NCBI GenBank assembly: GCA_027492205.1
Contig: JAOZFN010000008.1
Location: forward strand, 1-64,000
Origin: Thermoproteota archaeon
Lineage (GTDB): Archaea; Korarchaeota; Korarchaeia; Korarchaeales; Korarchaeaceae
Reading direction: 5' to 3'
Length of the DNA stretch: 64,000 bases
Part shown: one piece after another, positions 1-8,472 of the stretch
How positions within the stretch are numbered: position 1 is the stretch's first letter
How the letters are laid out: the number at the start of each line of letters is the position of its first letter
Position numbers and translations under genes: made by a program
The notes under the pieces: generated by a model
What the model saw: only the letters and a program-made list of their open reading frames with translations
The model's database searches: none
What the model was told of the DNA's origin: nothing

Positions 1-30
1 CGGCTCCAGGCTTGGCTTATTGGTTTTCCT

Positions 31-528
31 CTACTGGGCGACCAGCCTCTCCACCCGCCTACACTTAGAGAGCACCAGCAGCTTGGACACCCCCTCGGGG
101 GGCCTGACCTCGTCGCAGTTCCGGATCAGCGCGACGTACCTGTCGAAGGTCTCGGCGTCCACGTCGTCCGCGAACACCAGGCGGTCTATGTTCTGGAAGA
201 CCACCCTCCTGCCGAACTGCTCCAGGTCAGCCTTGGTGACCTCTATCTCCTCCAGGTCGGAGATCACCGTGGGAACCGCCGAGGTTATCCCCTCGCCGAT
301 CTTCCTGCCCGCCTCCCTGGCGCTGTCCACCAGCGGCTGGATGCCGGACCTTATCCCCTCGGTGAGGTCGATGAAGAGGCCGAGCGCCTCGTTGATGACC
401 TCTCCGATGGTCTTACCCGTCCTGCGGGCTATCTCAGCCGCCCTGTCGTATAGGTCGGAGTCGACGCCCCTGATCGTGACGTCCTTCCTCCTCTCCTCCC
501 TGAACTCACCCTCCCTCTCCTCGGCCAT
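31..528 (-). CDS. ribbon-helix-helix protein with C-terminal extension
   Basis: A 165-residue protein. After a charged start comes a ribbon-helix-helix (CopG/Arc-like) module: a short strand with the motif TIRGVD, then LYDRAAEIARRTGKTIGEVINEA, split here as two amphipathic helices. The second half (about residues 90-165) ends in a conserved-looking block containing DLEQFG, VVFQNIDRLVF and LVLSKCR, which is not a toxin or nuclease fold I know. It probably binds DNA as a dimer and may be a regulator or orphan antitoxin; no toxin gene adjoins it. I chose the ATG at 528 because GGTGAT lies just upstream and a TATA-like CATATATGC sits near 565; the open frame continues to 600 without a better start. 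A distant relative of the same domain lies at 37392-37901. Confidence 0.6.
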   Translation of the reverse strand: MAEEREGEFREERRKDVTIRGVDSDLYDRAAEIARRTGKTIGEVINEALGLFIDLTEGIRSGIQPLVDSAREAGRKIGEGITSAVPTVISDLEEIEVTKADLEQFGRRVVFQNIDRLVFADDVDAETFDRYVALIRNCDEVRPPEGVSKLLVLSKCRRVERLVAQ

Positions 529-601
529 CACAATCACCGTTGTGTTACATGTCATACATAGCATATATGCGTTGCGCCCTTGGATTAGCTGAGTGATCAA
601 T

Positions 602-633
602 GGTTATATGCGCCAACGAGCTCCCACTTCCGA
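602..633 (+). promoter_or_regulatory. TATA-like box for the CcdA fusion gene
   Basis: TTATAT at 604-609 lies about 26 nt before the ATG at 633, the usual archaeal TATA-to-start distance, so the mRNA is probably leaderless. This also favours the ATG at 633 over the frame's earlier start at 600. Confidence 0.4.
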
Positions 634-1787
634 TGCTCAAGAGAGCCGTCGCCGCTTCGGCGCTGGTCTCGTTGATTCTGGGGCTCTCCGCGGTTTCAGC
701 TCAGGGCAGTGTGAGCTTCTGCATCTACGGGTCCGGCTCCTGCCCGGCGTGCGTTCAGTTGAAGAAGTTCCTCATGGAGGAGTTTGGCCCGGAGGCCCTC
801 AAGTTCAACGAGGTCTATGGAAACGAGACCAACGCCGAGAAGCTCGCTCTAATATACGACCTCGCCTTCCCGAACCTTCCAGCTCACGAGCGGTACATTC
901 CGGTCACGGGCGTGTTCTGCAGCGGGCGGCTTGTGGCGGTCGTCTTGGGGGTGCCTGAGCTCGATGAGTCCTTCTGGAGGTTGCTTGCTTCACAGAGGGA
1001 TGGGATCCTGCTGGTCCTGCACAACGGCACGACCATCCGGAGCGAGGATCAACGGCTCATAAGCTCCCTGGAGGAGATATTCGGCGGCGCCCCCTCCCCA
1101 ACGATCCCCACCACGCGAACGGCCTCTGAGGTCCTCATCCCCGTGACCACGGCGGCCCTGGCGGACAGCGTGAACCCCTGCACCTTCAGCGTCTTCACGG
1201 CGCTCCTGCTCCTATCCATGTCCGTCGGCGGGAAGAGGAGGTCGCTGAGCGTGGGAGGGGCCTTCATCGCGGCCGTCTTCATGGCGTACTACGCCCTCGG
1301 ACTCGGCCTGATCAGGGTATTCTCGTCCCTCCCGTGGCTCAAGTATGCGGTCGCAGTGCTCGGCCTGGCGGTCGGGTCCTACGAGGTGGTCACTTCCCTG
1401 GGCGGGAGGTTCAAGTCCCCCCTGCCCGACCCGCTGTACAGGACCACCTCTCGCCTGGTGGAGTGGACCTCGCACGCCGCGAGCGTCCCGCTGGCCTTCT
1501 GCGCCGGTCTCCTTATCAGCGTGACGCTCCTCCCGTGCTCCTCCGGTCCATACCTGGTGGCCACCTCCCTCCTCGCCGGGCTGCCGAGGTACAAGAGGCT
1601 GGCCCTCCTCGGCATGTACAACACGATCTTCGTGGCACCGCTGGTCCTTATCCTGCTCGTGGTGGGTCTGCTGGAGCGCAGGGTGAGGGACGTCAAGGTC
1701 TGGAGGTCGAAGAGGCTCCACGTGATGAACCTGGTGGCTGGCTCTCTCCTGATAGCCATATGCCTGTGGGCTCTCCTGGTCTCGTGA
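633..1787 (+). CDS. thioredoxin-like domain fused to CcdA/DsbD-type membrane protein
   Basis: A 384-residue secreted/membrane fusion. A signal-type hydrophobic segment (residues 4-24) is followed by a thioredoxin-like domain with the dithiol CPAC at 37-40, then a six-helix CcdA-like membrane domain from about 165. The membrane domain has the two family cysteines, in NPC (183) and LPC (302), which pass electrons across the membrane. Role by family: moving reducing power from cytoplasmic thioredoxin to extracytoplasmic thiols, for cytochrome c maturation or disulfide exchange. The start at ATG 633 gives a clean signal peptide and agrees with the TATA spacing. A matching exported thioredoxin-fold protein (TlpA-like) lies at 6405-7052. 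Exact substrate unknown. Confidence 0.75.
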   Translation: MLKRAVAASALVSLILGLSAVSAQGSVSFCIYGSGSCPACVQLKKFLMEEFGPEALKFNEVYGNETNAEKLALIYDLAFPNLPAHERYIPVTGVFCSGRLVAVVLGVPELDESFWRLLASQRDGILLVLHNGTTIRSEDQRLISSLEEIFGGAPSPTIPTTRTASEVLIPVTTAALADSVNPCTFSVFTALLLLSMSVGGKRRSLSVGGAFIAAVFMAYYALGLGLIRVFSSLPWLKYAVAVLGLAVGSYEVVTSLGGRFKSPLPDPLYRTTSRLVEWTSHAASVPLAFCAGLLISVTLLPCSSGPYLVATSLLAGLPRYKRLALLGMYNTIFVAPLVLILLVVGLLERRVRDVKVWRSKRLHVMNLVAGSLLIAICLWALLVS

Positions 1788-1803
1788 TCCACACCCGGTG
1801 AGG

Positions 1804-2661
1804 CTACGGGCGGAAGCCCTGTGGGAACCGGACGAACTCGGATCTGGGGACGGCGCAGCAGGCCGCCACCGTCTCGAGACCACCCTGCTCGACCAGCTCA
1901 GGCCTTGGAACGGCGATCCTGTCCACCAGACCCTCCTCAACCGCCGCAGGATCTAGGGACCTCTTCAGAACCTTCGGCCGCATGCACCCGAGCGACAGCT
2001 CCCCGCCGAAGATCCTCCTGGCCTCCCTCACGACGGGCAGGACCCTCGCCATCGAGGGCGGGCTCAGTCCCTCGAATGGCGTGCCCTGAGTGGGGATGAA
2101 GACCAGCAGGACCAGCTCGTCGTATCCTCGAGATGCCACCTCCTCTATGGCGGAGAGTTCGTCCTCCGGCCTCACCCCCGGGAGTCCCAGGGTGACGTGC
2201 GGGACCACCCTCCCAGGCCCGGCCTCGGTCACGGCCTCCAGCGACCTCAGGAAGTCGGAGTAGGGGAAGCCCCTTATCCTGGCAGCCCTCTCGCCCGGGG
2301 GCAGGTCGTAGTCCACGGAGTCTAATCCAGCAAGCTTGAGGGCCTCCGCCTCCTCCCTGCTCACGAGGCCGGGGTGAACGCTCAGATATAGGCCGAGCTG
2401 ACTCTTGATGGCTGAGACCTGATCCAGGAGCCCGAAAACCGGGAGCCTCCCCCTCAGGTCGGAGCCCCCGCTTATCAGCAGGCCCCTCGCCCCGCCCGCC
2501 GTGAGTCTCCTTGCCAGATCCAGCAGGGTCTCCCCTGGCAGCGGGGTCGCCATCCCCCTGAGGTACCTACCCCTGCAGAGGTCGCAGTTCAGCGGGCACG
2601 ACGGCCCGGTGACGCTGACGGAGGGATAAGCCCTGCCCGGGTAGAAGGCTACCGCGGTCAA
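1804..2661 (-). CDS. lipS2: radical SAM protein, LipS2-like (archaeal lipoyl synthase partner)
   Basis: A 285-residue radical SAM protein. The [4Fe-4S]/SAM motif is C22-x3-C26-x2-C29 (CPLNCDLC), followed by RGRYLRGM, as in the biotin-synthase-related group COG1856. It overlaps the upstream radical SAM gene by 4 bp, so the two are translated together. Divergent to them are lplA and the LplB domain gene. That combination matches the LipS1/LipS2 lipoyl synthases described in Thermococcus and sulfur-oxidising prokaryotes, which insert two sulfurs into octanoyl-protein. The family pair is well supported by context; which member is S1 or S2 is my judgement from the motifs. Alternative: another sulfur-insertion radical SAM enzyme. 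Confidence 0.7.
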   Translation of the reverse strand: MTAVAFYPGRAYPSVSVTGPSCPLNCDLCRGRYLRGMATPLPGETLLDLARRLTAGGARGLLISGGSDLRGRLPVFGLLDQVSAIKSQLGLYLSVHPGLVSREEAEALKLAGLDSVDYDLPPGERAARIRGFPYSDFLRSLEAVTEAGPGRVVPHVTLGLPGVRPEDELSAIEEVASRGYDELVLLVFIPTQGTPFEGLSPPSMARVLPVVREARRIFGGELSLGCMRPKVLKRSLDPAAVEEGLVDRIAVPRPELVEQGGLETVAACCAVPRSEFVRFPQGFRP

Positions 2662-3569
2662 GTCCCCTTACCCCCTAAGGAGAGGGCCATCTCCAGACTG
2701 GGGAAGTTGTAGATGGGCCCCGAGGGCCTCTCGTTGTAGAACGGCCTGTTGCACCAGGGACAGCCCGACGTGACGGTCGCCTCGGGGGGCGGTCTCAGCT
2801 TACCATTCCTGAGCCTCTCAAGCACCTCATCTAGGCTCGCGCCTCTCGATAGGAGGTGCCTGGCCGCCTGCATCCGTCTGTACGCCCCCAGATCTGGCGG
2901 GGGGTTCGAGGCCATCGGCGTCCCTGGGACGGGGGTGAAGGCGAACAGGGCCACGTCCGCCTTCACGCGGTAGGCCCGGGCCATGGCCCTGATGAACTCC
3001 TCCTCCGCCTCCCCCAGCCCGAATATTAGGTGGACTAGCGCTCTCCTGGGCCCAAAGACCCTCACAACCAGCTCGGTGAAGTCCCAGTACTCGCCCCAGC
3101 TGAAGGGCTTGCCCACCTCCTCTACCAGCTCGGGGGTGGCGGCGTCGAGACCCACCCCGACGTGGGTCACCCCGAGCACCCTGAACAGCTCGAGGAGACT
3201 CTCTTCAACGGGGGTGATGGCCACCGAGATGGGCAGCCCGACTCCTGCCTCCCTGAGGGTTGAGAGGATCCCCAGGGCCCCCTCCTCGAAACCCTCCGAC
3301 ATGACTGTCTGCAGGCAGACCCTCCTTATCGGGCCCGGGTCGGAGGCCAGCCTCCTTGCGAGTTCCTCCAGCTCGACTTCGGGCCACTCGACCCTGGAGA
3401 GGAACATCTTCGGGGACCGCGAGACCCTCGACTGCGGGCAGAAGGTACAGGAGCCGAGGCACCCGGCTTCTTGGGCCTGCAGCAGGTATGCTGTGGTGGT
3501 CTCAGCCGCGACCCGCACCCGAGACATCCCGAGGGCTGCAAGGGTTCCGAGGGAGGCCCTGACCCGCAT
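2658..3569 (-). CDS. lipS1: radical SAM protein, LipS1-like (archaeal lipoyl synthase partner)
   Basis: A 303-residue radical SAM enzyme with C37-x3-C41-x2-C44 (CLGSCTFC) and a second cysteine pair near the C-terminus (CPWC, 270-273) in a conserved-looking tail NRPFYNERPSGP, which could ligate an auxiliary Fe-S cluster, the sulfur donor in lipoyl synthases. First gene of a two-gene operon with the LipS2-like gene (4-bp overlap). A TTAAT-type box on this strand lies about 26 nt before the ATG at 3569, so the transcript is probably leaderless; ATG 3527 is an alternative start. It shares a short intergenic promoter region with the divergent lplA. S1/S2 naming is tentative. Confidence 0.7.
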   Translation of the reverse strand: MRVRASLGTLAALGMSRVRVAAETTTAYLLQAQEAGCLGSCTFCPQSRVSRSPKMFLSRVEWPEVELEELARRLASDPGPIRRVCLQTVMSEGFEEGALGILSTLREAGVGLPISVAITPVEESLLELFRVLGVTHVGVGLDAATPELVEEVGKPFSWGEYWDFTELVVRVFGPRRALVHLIFGLGEAEEEFIRAMARAYRVKADVALFAFTPVPGTPMASNPPPDLGAYRRMQAARHLLSRGASLDEVLERLRNGKLRPPPEATVTSGCPWCNRPFYNERPSGPIYNFPSLEMALSLGGKGT

Positions 3570-3584
3570 CGCGGGCGCGGTGAG

Positions 3585-3625
3585 CAGGTTGATTAAGAAA
3601 ACATCCCGAGCTGGGCCGGCGGAGG
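3585..3625. promoter_or_regulatory. shared divergent promoter of the lipoate locus
   Basis: The 77-bp gap between the LipS1-like gene and lplA contains the only AT-rich element nearby, GATTAAGAAAAC at 3590-3601. Read on the minus strand it is a TATA-like box about 26 nt before ATG 3569; on the plus strand it would start transcription near 3620, just before the GGAGGGGAG at 3621-3629 ahead of lplA. Confidence 0.35.
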
Positions 3626-3646
3626 GGAGAGGCCCTGAGGTGGAGA

Positions 3647-4390
3647 TTGGTCCTCCTCGACGGCGACGGGCCGTTTAACATGGGCCTGGACGAGGCGATT
3701 CTGAACTCGGTCTCTAGGGGGGAGTCCCCGCCCACCCTCAGGCTCTACGCCTTCAGACCCAGCGCCGTCACGATAGGTCGGTTCCAGAGGGTCAGGGAGT
3801 CGGTGGACCTGGATGCGGCCAGGAGGCTGGGCGTCCACGTCGTGAGGAGGATAACGGGCGGGGGCTCTGTGTACCACGACGGGCTCGGCGAGGTGACCTA
3901 TTCCGTCGCGGCGCCTGTGAGGCTGTTCCCAGGGAGCATCCTGGACAGCTACCGGGTCATATGCTCTGGACTCGTCAAGGCGCTAGATATCCTGGGCCTC
4001 AGGGCCCGGTTCGTCCCGGTGAACGACGTGGTTGTCAACGGGAAGAAGATCTCCGGGAGCGCCCAGATGAGGAGGGCGGGTGCGCTGCTCCAACACGGCA
4101 CGCTGATGTACGCCACGGACCTTGACACGCTTTCGAGCCTGCTCAGGGCCCCGAGGGAGAAGCTCGAGTCTCACGGGGTGTCGAGCATCAGGGAGAGGGT
4201 GACGACGGCCTCCATCGAGCTGGGAAGGGGGGTCTCCCGGGAGGAGGTCCAGGAGGCCATGCTCAGGGGGTTCGAGGAGGCCCTCGGCGCCGAGTTTCAG
4301 CGGGGAGAGCCCACCGACCGGGAGCTGGCTGAGGCGGTGAGGCTGGCCAGGGAGAGGTACGGGAGGGAAGCCTGGAACCTGGGGAGGTGA
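3647..4390 (+). CDS. lplA: lipoate-protein ligase A, catalytic domain
   Basis: A 247-residue LplA catalytic domain: LDGDGPFNMGLDEAIL at the N-terminus, the lipoyl-AMP binding loop RRITGGGSVYHD (67-78) and the substrate lysine region NDVVVNGKKISGSA (126-139). It activates lipoate or octanoate with ATP and transfers it to a lysine of a carrier protein (glycine cleavage H protein, E2 subunits or an LbpA-like protein). Archaeal ligases are split, and the next gene supplies the accessory domain. Start uncertain: the first standard start is TTG 3647, but homology seems to begin at the CTG-AGG-TGG just upstream (from 3635), which follows a GGAGG at 3621. Confidence 0.85.
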   Translation: MVLLDGDGPFNMGLDEAILNSVSRGESPPTLRLYAFRPSAVTIGRFQRVRESVDLDAARRLGVHVVRRITGGGSVYHDGLGEVTYSVAAPVRLFPGSILDSYRVICSGLVKALDILGLRARFVPVNDVVVNGKKISGSAQMRRAGALLQHGTLMYATDLDTLSSLLRAPREKLESHGVSSIRERVTTASIELGRGVSREEVQEAMLRGFEEALGAEFQRGEPTDRELAEAVRLARERYGREAWNLGR

Positions 4391-4692
4391 GCCGCTTGGG
4401 AGCCGCAAGGGTCAGGAGGAGGTGCGTCGGGGGCAAGACCGTCGACGTGGAGGTAGAGGTGGAGGCTGGCAGGCTCAGGAGGGTCGTGATCTCAGGGGAC
4501 TTCTTCGCCTACCCCGAGGGGGCCCTGGAGGCCCTCGAGGAATCACTCTCCGGCGTCGAGCCGTCGCGCGATGAGATCCTAAAGGTCATAGGGAGGTTTG
4601 GCATAGAGTTTCTGGGGGCCAGCGCCGAGGAGATCGCCGACATGATCGCGGAGGCTGCTGAGCTGGCGGGGCGTGAGGGCGGGCCCGGTTAA
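4387..4692 (+). CDS. lplB: lipoate-protein ligase accessory domain (LplB-like)
   Basis: A 101-residue protein that overlaps the lplA stop by 4 bp (GTGA), so it is translationally coupled. It has the features of the C-terminal accessory domain of lipoate ligases: a charged beta strand VDVEVEVEAGRLRRVVISGDF, split here from the following PEGALEALEESLSG segment, and a helical tail ending in LAGREGG. In archaea with split ligases, LplA needs this partner to form lipoyl-AMP. Small, confident by position and fold pattern rather than by unique motifs. Confidence 0.8.
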   Translation: MSRLGAARVRRRCVGGKTVDVEVEVEAGRLRRVVISGDFFAYPEGALEALEESLSGVEPSRDEILKVIGRFGIEFLGASAEEIADMIAEAAELAGREGGPG

Positions 4693-4728
4693 TAGGTTCT
4701 CTCCCCGCCCCCATCGAGGGGGCGGCCC

Positions 4729-6408
4729 ACGAGGTTCTCCGAGCTCGTCGACGTTGCAGAGAAGATCGCCTCGACATCGTCCAGGCTGGAGAAGGTCAGG
4801 CTGATGGCCTCGCTCCTCAGGAGGCTGGAGCCTGAGGACGCCGTCCGGGCCGCCCTGATCCTCACCGGGAAGGTACTCCCGGCGTGGGACGAGAGATCCC
4901 TCGACGTCTCCTGGGCGACGATCTGGAGGGTTGTTGAGTCCCTGATCCCCGTCAAGCCGACCGAGGTCAGAAGGGTGGCGTCCGAGGGGGTCGACCTGGG
5001 AGACGCCGTCAGGAGGGTTTTCGAGGCGTTTCCTAGGCGAAGGCAGGCCACGCTGTTCGAGGAGGAGCTCACGCTGAGGGAGGTCTACGCTCAGTTGGAG
5101 GCGATTGCCTCCGCCAGGGGCCCCGGATCCAGGGCCAAGAAGGAGGCGGTCCTGAGGTCTCTCCTCTCCATGGCCAGCCCTGGGGAGGCCTGGCTCTTGG
5201 TAAACGCGATGGTTGGCGAGACGAGGCTGGGCCTGAGCGAGGGTCTCCTGATCGACGCCATCGCCGAGGCCTACGGCCTGTCAAGGCAGGAGGTCGAGAG
5301 GGCCGTCATGGTCACCGGAGATCCGGCCACCGTCATAGAGGCCGCGGCTAGGGGAGGTCCCCAGGCCGTCAGGGCCCTCAGGCCCGAGGTCTTCAGGCCC
5401 CTCAGGCCCATGCTGGCGCAGACGGCCGAGACGGTCGAGGAGGCCCTTGCAGAGCTCGGCGGGCGGGCAGCCTTCGAGTACAAGCTGGACGGAGCCAGGG
5501 TCCAGATTCACGCGAGGGGGGGCAGGGTCAGGGTGTTCAGCAGGAGGCTCTCGGACGTGACGCAGAGCATCCCGGACGTGGTCGAGGCCGTGCAGGAGGG
5601 GCTGAGGGCGGACGAGGTGATACTGGAGGGAGAGGTCATAGCGGTCGGCGAGTCGGGTCGGCCGCTCCCCTTCCAGGTCCTGATGAGGCGGTTCAGGAGG
5701 GTGAACGTGACCCCCGAGCTGATCCAGTCAATACCCCTGGAGGTCTACCTGTTCGACGCCATCATGATCGACGGGAGGCCCCTGATAGACGAGCCCTACC
5801 TCGAGAGGAGGCGCGCGCTGGAGGGCGCGATATTGGAGCCCCTGCGCATCGTCCCCACGATTGTCTCCGGGGACCCCGGCGAGGCTGGCGAGTTCTTGGA
5901 GCGGGCGCTGTCGGAGGGGCACGAGGGCCTCATGGCCAAGGGGCTCAGGTCCCCCTACATCCCGGGGGTCAGGGGGAAGCACTGGCTGAAGATCAAGCGG
6001 ACCAAGACTCTGGACCTCGTCATAGTGGCGGCGGAGAGAGGCTACGGCAGGAGGCACAGGTGGTTCAGCGACTACTACCTCGCCGCCAGGGACCCGGAGA
6101 CCGGCGAGTTCCTAGTCGTCGGAAAGACGTTCAAGGGCCTGACGGACGAGGAGTTCGAGTGGATGACGCAGAGGCTGCGCGAGATAGCCGTGGAGGACAG
6201 GGGCAGCTTCATCAGGGTGAGGCCAGAGGTGGTGGTGGAGGTCGCCTTCAACGAGGTTCAGAGGAGCCCCAAGTACCCGTCGGGCTACGCCCTCAGGTTC
6301 GCCCGCATAGTGAGGATCAGGGACGACAAGTCTCCGGAAGAGGCCGACACCATCGACAGGGTGAGGGAAATATACGAGTCCCAGTTCGGCCGCGGGGGTC
6401 GAGTTTGA
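4729..6408 (+). CDS. lig: ATP-dependent DNA ligase (archaeal LigI type)
   Basis: Joins nicks in DNA, chiefly Okazaki fragments, with ATP and a lysyl-AMP intermediate. Order: N-terminal alpha-helical DNA-binding domain, adenylation domain with KLDG (lysine 227 counted from ATG 4804), then an OB domain ending near YPSGYALRF. The first ATG (4804) would cut off the family's N-terminal block: the same frame upstream reads RFSELVDVAEKIASTSSRLE, closely like the start of archaeal ligases. No ATG, GTG or TTG lies between the in-frame stop at 4693 and 4804. An ACG at 4729 sits where the initiator methionine should be, 6 nt after GAGGGGG. I place the start there, giving 559 residues; with ATG 4804 it is 534. 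Confidence 0.9.
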   Translation, partial: TRFSELVDVAEKIASTSSRLEKVRLMASLLRRLEPEDAVRAALILTGKVLPAWDERSLDVSWATIWRVVESLIPVKPTEVRRVASEGVDLGDAVRRVFEAFPRRRQATLFEEELTLREVYAQLEAIASARGPGSRAKKEAVLRSLLSMASPGEAWLLVNAMVGETRLGLSEGLLIDAIAEAYGLSRQEVERAVMVTGDPATVIEAAARGGPQAVRALRPEVFRPLRPMLAQTAETVEEALAELGGRAAFEYKLDGARVQIHARGGRVRVFSRRLSDVTQSIPDVVEAVQEGLRADEVILEGEVIAVGESGRPLPFQVLMRRFRRVNVTPELIQSIPLEVYLFDAIMIDGRPLIDEPYLERRRALEGAILEPLRIVPTIVSGDPGEAGEFLERALSEGHEGLMAKGLRSPYIPGVRGKHWLKIKRTKTLDLVIVAAERGYGRRHRWFSDYYLAARDPETGEFLVVGKTFKGLTDEEFEWMTQRLREIAVEDRGSFIRVRPEVVVEVAFNEVQRSPKYPSGYALRFARIVRIRDDKSPEEADTIDRVREIYESQFGRGGRV

Positions 6409-7052
6409 GCCGACGTCTCAGATCAATCACCCTGACGGTCGCCATTCTATTGGTCGCAGGGGCGTCGTCCGCAATCGCACAGCCCAGGGTGGGCAACCGG
6501 GCCCCGGACTTCACGCTGACATCGCCGTATGGATACAACCTGACGCTCTCCTCGCTCCTCTCAGAGGGAAAGCCCGTTGTCCTGGTGTTCTTCGCCCACT
6601 ACTGCCCCCACTGCCAGAAAGAGATAACGCAGCTCTCCGGGGAGTGGGCCTACTGCCCCAACTCTGACAAGGCCAAAGTGCTCCTCGTCGGCGTCAGCGG
6701 CGACGAGGAGGTAGACAGGGCTCTTTTCGAGAAGAACAGGGTCGACGGCTGGGAGTTCGCGGAGGCGACCCAGCAGGTCGCGCTGGACTACAGGCTCCTG
6801 TACGTCCCGACCATAGTTGTCGTCGGGCCCGACGGGCAGGTGAAGTTCGCCAAGGTCGGCGAGACCCAGCCAAACCAGCTGTGCGAGTTGGTCGGGAGGT
6901 ACTACGTCGAGCCGTCCTCCGGAGGCGGCTTCCCAGCTTGGGCTCTGGCCCTGGCCGCGCCGGCCGCCGTTGGCGGGGCGCTGGCCGTCCTCAAGCTGAG
7001 GTCGATAAGTTCGAAGAAGGGCAGGAAGGCCAAAAGGTCCAAACAGAAATAA
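6405..7052 (+). CDS. membrane-anchored thioredoxin-fold protein (TlpA/AhpC-TSA family)
   Basis: A 215-residue exported protein. The TTG start at 6405 overlaps the ligase stop (TTGA). Layout: signal or anchor helix (about 8-26), thioredoxin/peroxiredoxin-like domain beginning VGNRAPDFTL with the redox pair CPHC at 67-70 and the cis-proline region VPTIVVVGPDG, then a hydrophobic helix near residues 182-200 and a lysine-rich cytoplasmic tail. It likely reduces disulfides outside the membrane, for example in cytochrome c assembly, and could take electrons from the CcdA fusion at 633-1787. A peroxidase role is less likely because the cysteines are arranged as CxxC. Confidence 0.75.
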   Translation: MSRRLRSITLTVAILLVAGASSAIAQPRVGNRAPDFTLTSPYGYNLTLSSLLSEGKPVVLVFFAHYCPHCQKEITQLSGEWAYCPNSDKAKVLLVGVSGDEEVDRALFEKNRVDGWEFAEATQQVALDYRLLYVPTIVVVGPDGQVKFAKVGETQPNQLCELVGRYYVEPSSGGGFPAWALALAAPAAVGGALAVLKLRSISSKKGRKAKRSKQK

Positions 7053-7085
7053 GGAACCCCTCGCCGGCTCGGCCGGTGTCTTCTG

Positions 7086-8465
7086 ATGGCCGGGCTGGCC
7101 GTCTTCGGGGATTACGTAGTTACCGTCGACCCGGAGAGGAGGATCTACCGGAACGGGGCGGTCGTCGTTGAGGGAGACAGGATCGCCTTTGTGGGCAGGG
7201 CCGAGGAGGCGAGGAAAAAGTTCGGCCCCTTCGAGAGGGAGCTGGGCGGGCCCGGCAGGCTGGTGTTTCCCGGTCTGGTGAATGGACACGACCACATGTT
7301 CCAGGTTCTGATAAGGACGCTGGCCGTCGACAGGCCACTCTTGGAGTGGCTCAGGAGTTCTGTCTGGCCCATGCTCGCTGAGATGACGGCCGACGACGTG
7401 AGGGTATCGTCGAAGCTGGGGATAATCGAGAACCTGAAGTCCGGCGTCACTACAATCGTAGACAACCACTACGGCGGGAGGTTCTACGACGAGGTCTTGG
7501 ACACAATGATCGAGTCCGGGATCAGGGGCTGCGTGCCCAGGGGCGGGTACGAGATCAACGCCCACGAGCCCCTGCTTGAGGACGTGGACACGATCATCTC
7601 AGACGCTGAGAGGCTGATCAAGAAATACCACGGGGCCGAGAACGGCCGCATAATGGTGGGGGTGGCGCCGATGCACCCCTGCTTCGCCTCCGACGAGTTC
7701 CTGCTAAGGGCGAAGGACCTGTCGGACAGGTACGGCGTGCCCCTCCACGTGCACACGGGGGAGTCGATGGGAGACCAGGAGCTCCAGAAGAAGGTGCATG
7801 GAAAGACCGACGTGACCTACCTGAAGGATCTGGGCGTTCTCGGTCCCAGGTACCACGCGGTCCACTCGGTTTGGGTGTCAGACGAGGAGATCAAGATGCT
7901 GGCCGAGGCGGGGGCCCACGTGATACACAACCCGGTGAGCAACATGTACATAGCCTCGGGCATAGCCAAGATCCCCGAGATGATGTGGGCGGGCGTGAAC
8001 GTGGCCCTGGGAACGGATGGGCCGGCCAGCAACGACAACCACGACCTGATCACGTCGATGAAGTTCGCGGCCCTCCTCCACAAGGTGGCGAAGCTGGACG
8101 CGTCCGTGATAACCGCCTGGGACGTCCTGGAGATGGCCACGATAAACGGGGCCAGGGCCCTTGGGCTGGAGCGGGAGATAGGCTCGCTCGAGGTTGGCAA
8201 GAGGGCCGACATAATGGTGCTCAACGCCAAGAGACCCTGGATATGGCCCGTGCACGACCCCGTCGGGTCGCTCGTGTACTCAGCCACCATAGGGGACGTG
8301 GAGGACGTGGTGGTCGACGGGAGGGTGCTGATGGAGGACGGGAAGGTGCTGGCATACGACGAGGGGCGCGTCATGGAGGAGGCAGTCAAGGTCGCCGACA
8401 GGCTCAGGGAGACCTTCAAGAGCAAGTACGGGGCCAAGTTCGAGTACGAGGATCTCCTAGCGTGA
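7086..8465 (+). CDS. amidohydrolase, SAH/MTA deaminase-like
   Basis: A 459-residue metal-dependent amidohydrolase. Metal ligands: HDH at 68-70 (the family more often has HTH or HCH), H in LHVHTGES, H in HSVWVSD, and the aspartate in GTDGPASNDNHD. The closest named groups are 5-methylthioadenosine/S-adenosylhomocysteine deaminases and the chlorohydrolases such as AtzA/TrzN, which share this layout. In archaea such enzymes deaminate adenine-type nucleosides from the SAM cycle, which fits here because radical SAM enzymes nearby produce 5-deoxyadenosine. Substrate cannot be fixed from sequence. It follows the thioredoxin-like gene by 33 bp and may be cotranscribed. Confidence 0.7.
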   Translation: MAGLAVFGDYVVTVDPERRIYRNGAVVVEGDRIAFVGRAEEARKKFGPFERELGGPGRLVFPGLVNGHDHMFQVLIRTLAVDRPLLEWLRSSVWPMLAEMTADDVRVSSKLGIIENLKSGVTTIVDNHYGGRFYDEVLDTMIESGIRGCVPRGGYEINAHEPLLEDVDTIISDAERLIKKYHGAENGRIMVGVAPMHPCFASDEFLLRAKDLSDRYGVPLHVHTGESMGDQELQKKVHGKTDVTYLKDLGVLGPRYHAVHSVWVSDEEIKMLAEAGAHVIHNPVSNMYIASGIAKIPEMMWAGVNVALGTDGPASNDNHDLITSMKFAALLHKVAKLDASVITAWDVLEMATINGARALGLEREIGSLEVGKRADIMVLNAKRPWIWPVHDPVGSLVYSATIGDVEDVVVDGRVLMEDGKVLAYDEGRVMEEAVKVADRLRETFKSKYGAKFEYEDLLA

Positions 8466-8472
8466 GCGGAGG

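Noticed and set aside
593-958. Open frame on the plus strand within the CcdA fusion
   Set aside because: Arginine/glycine-rich composition and full overlap with a well-supported gene in another frame.
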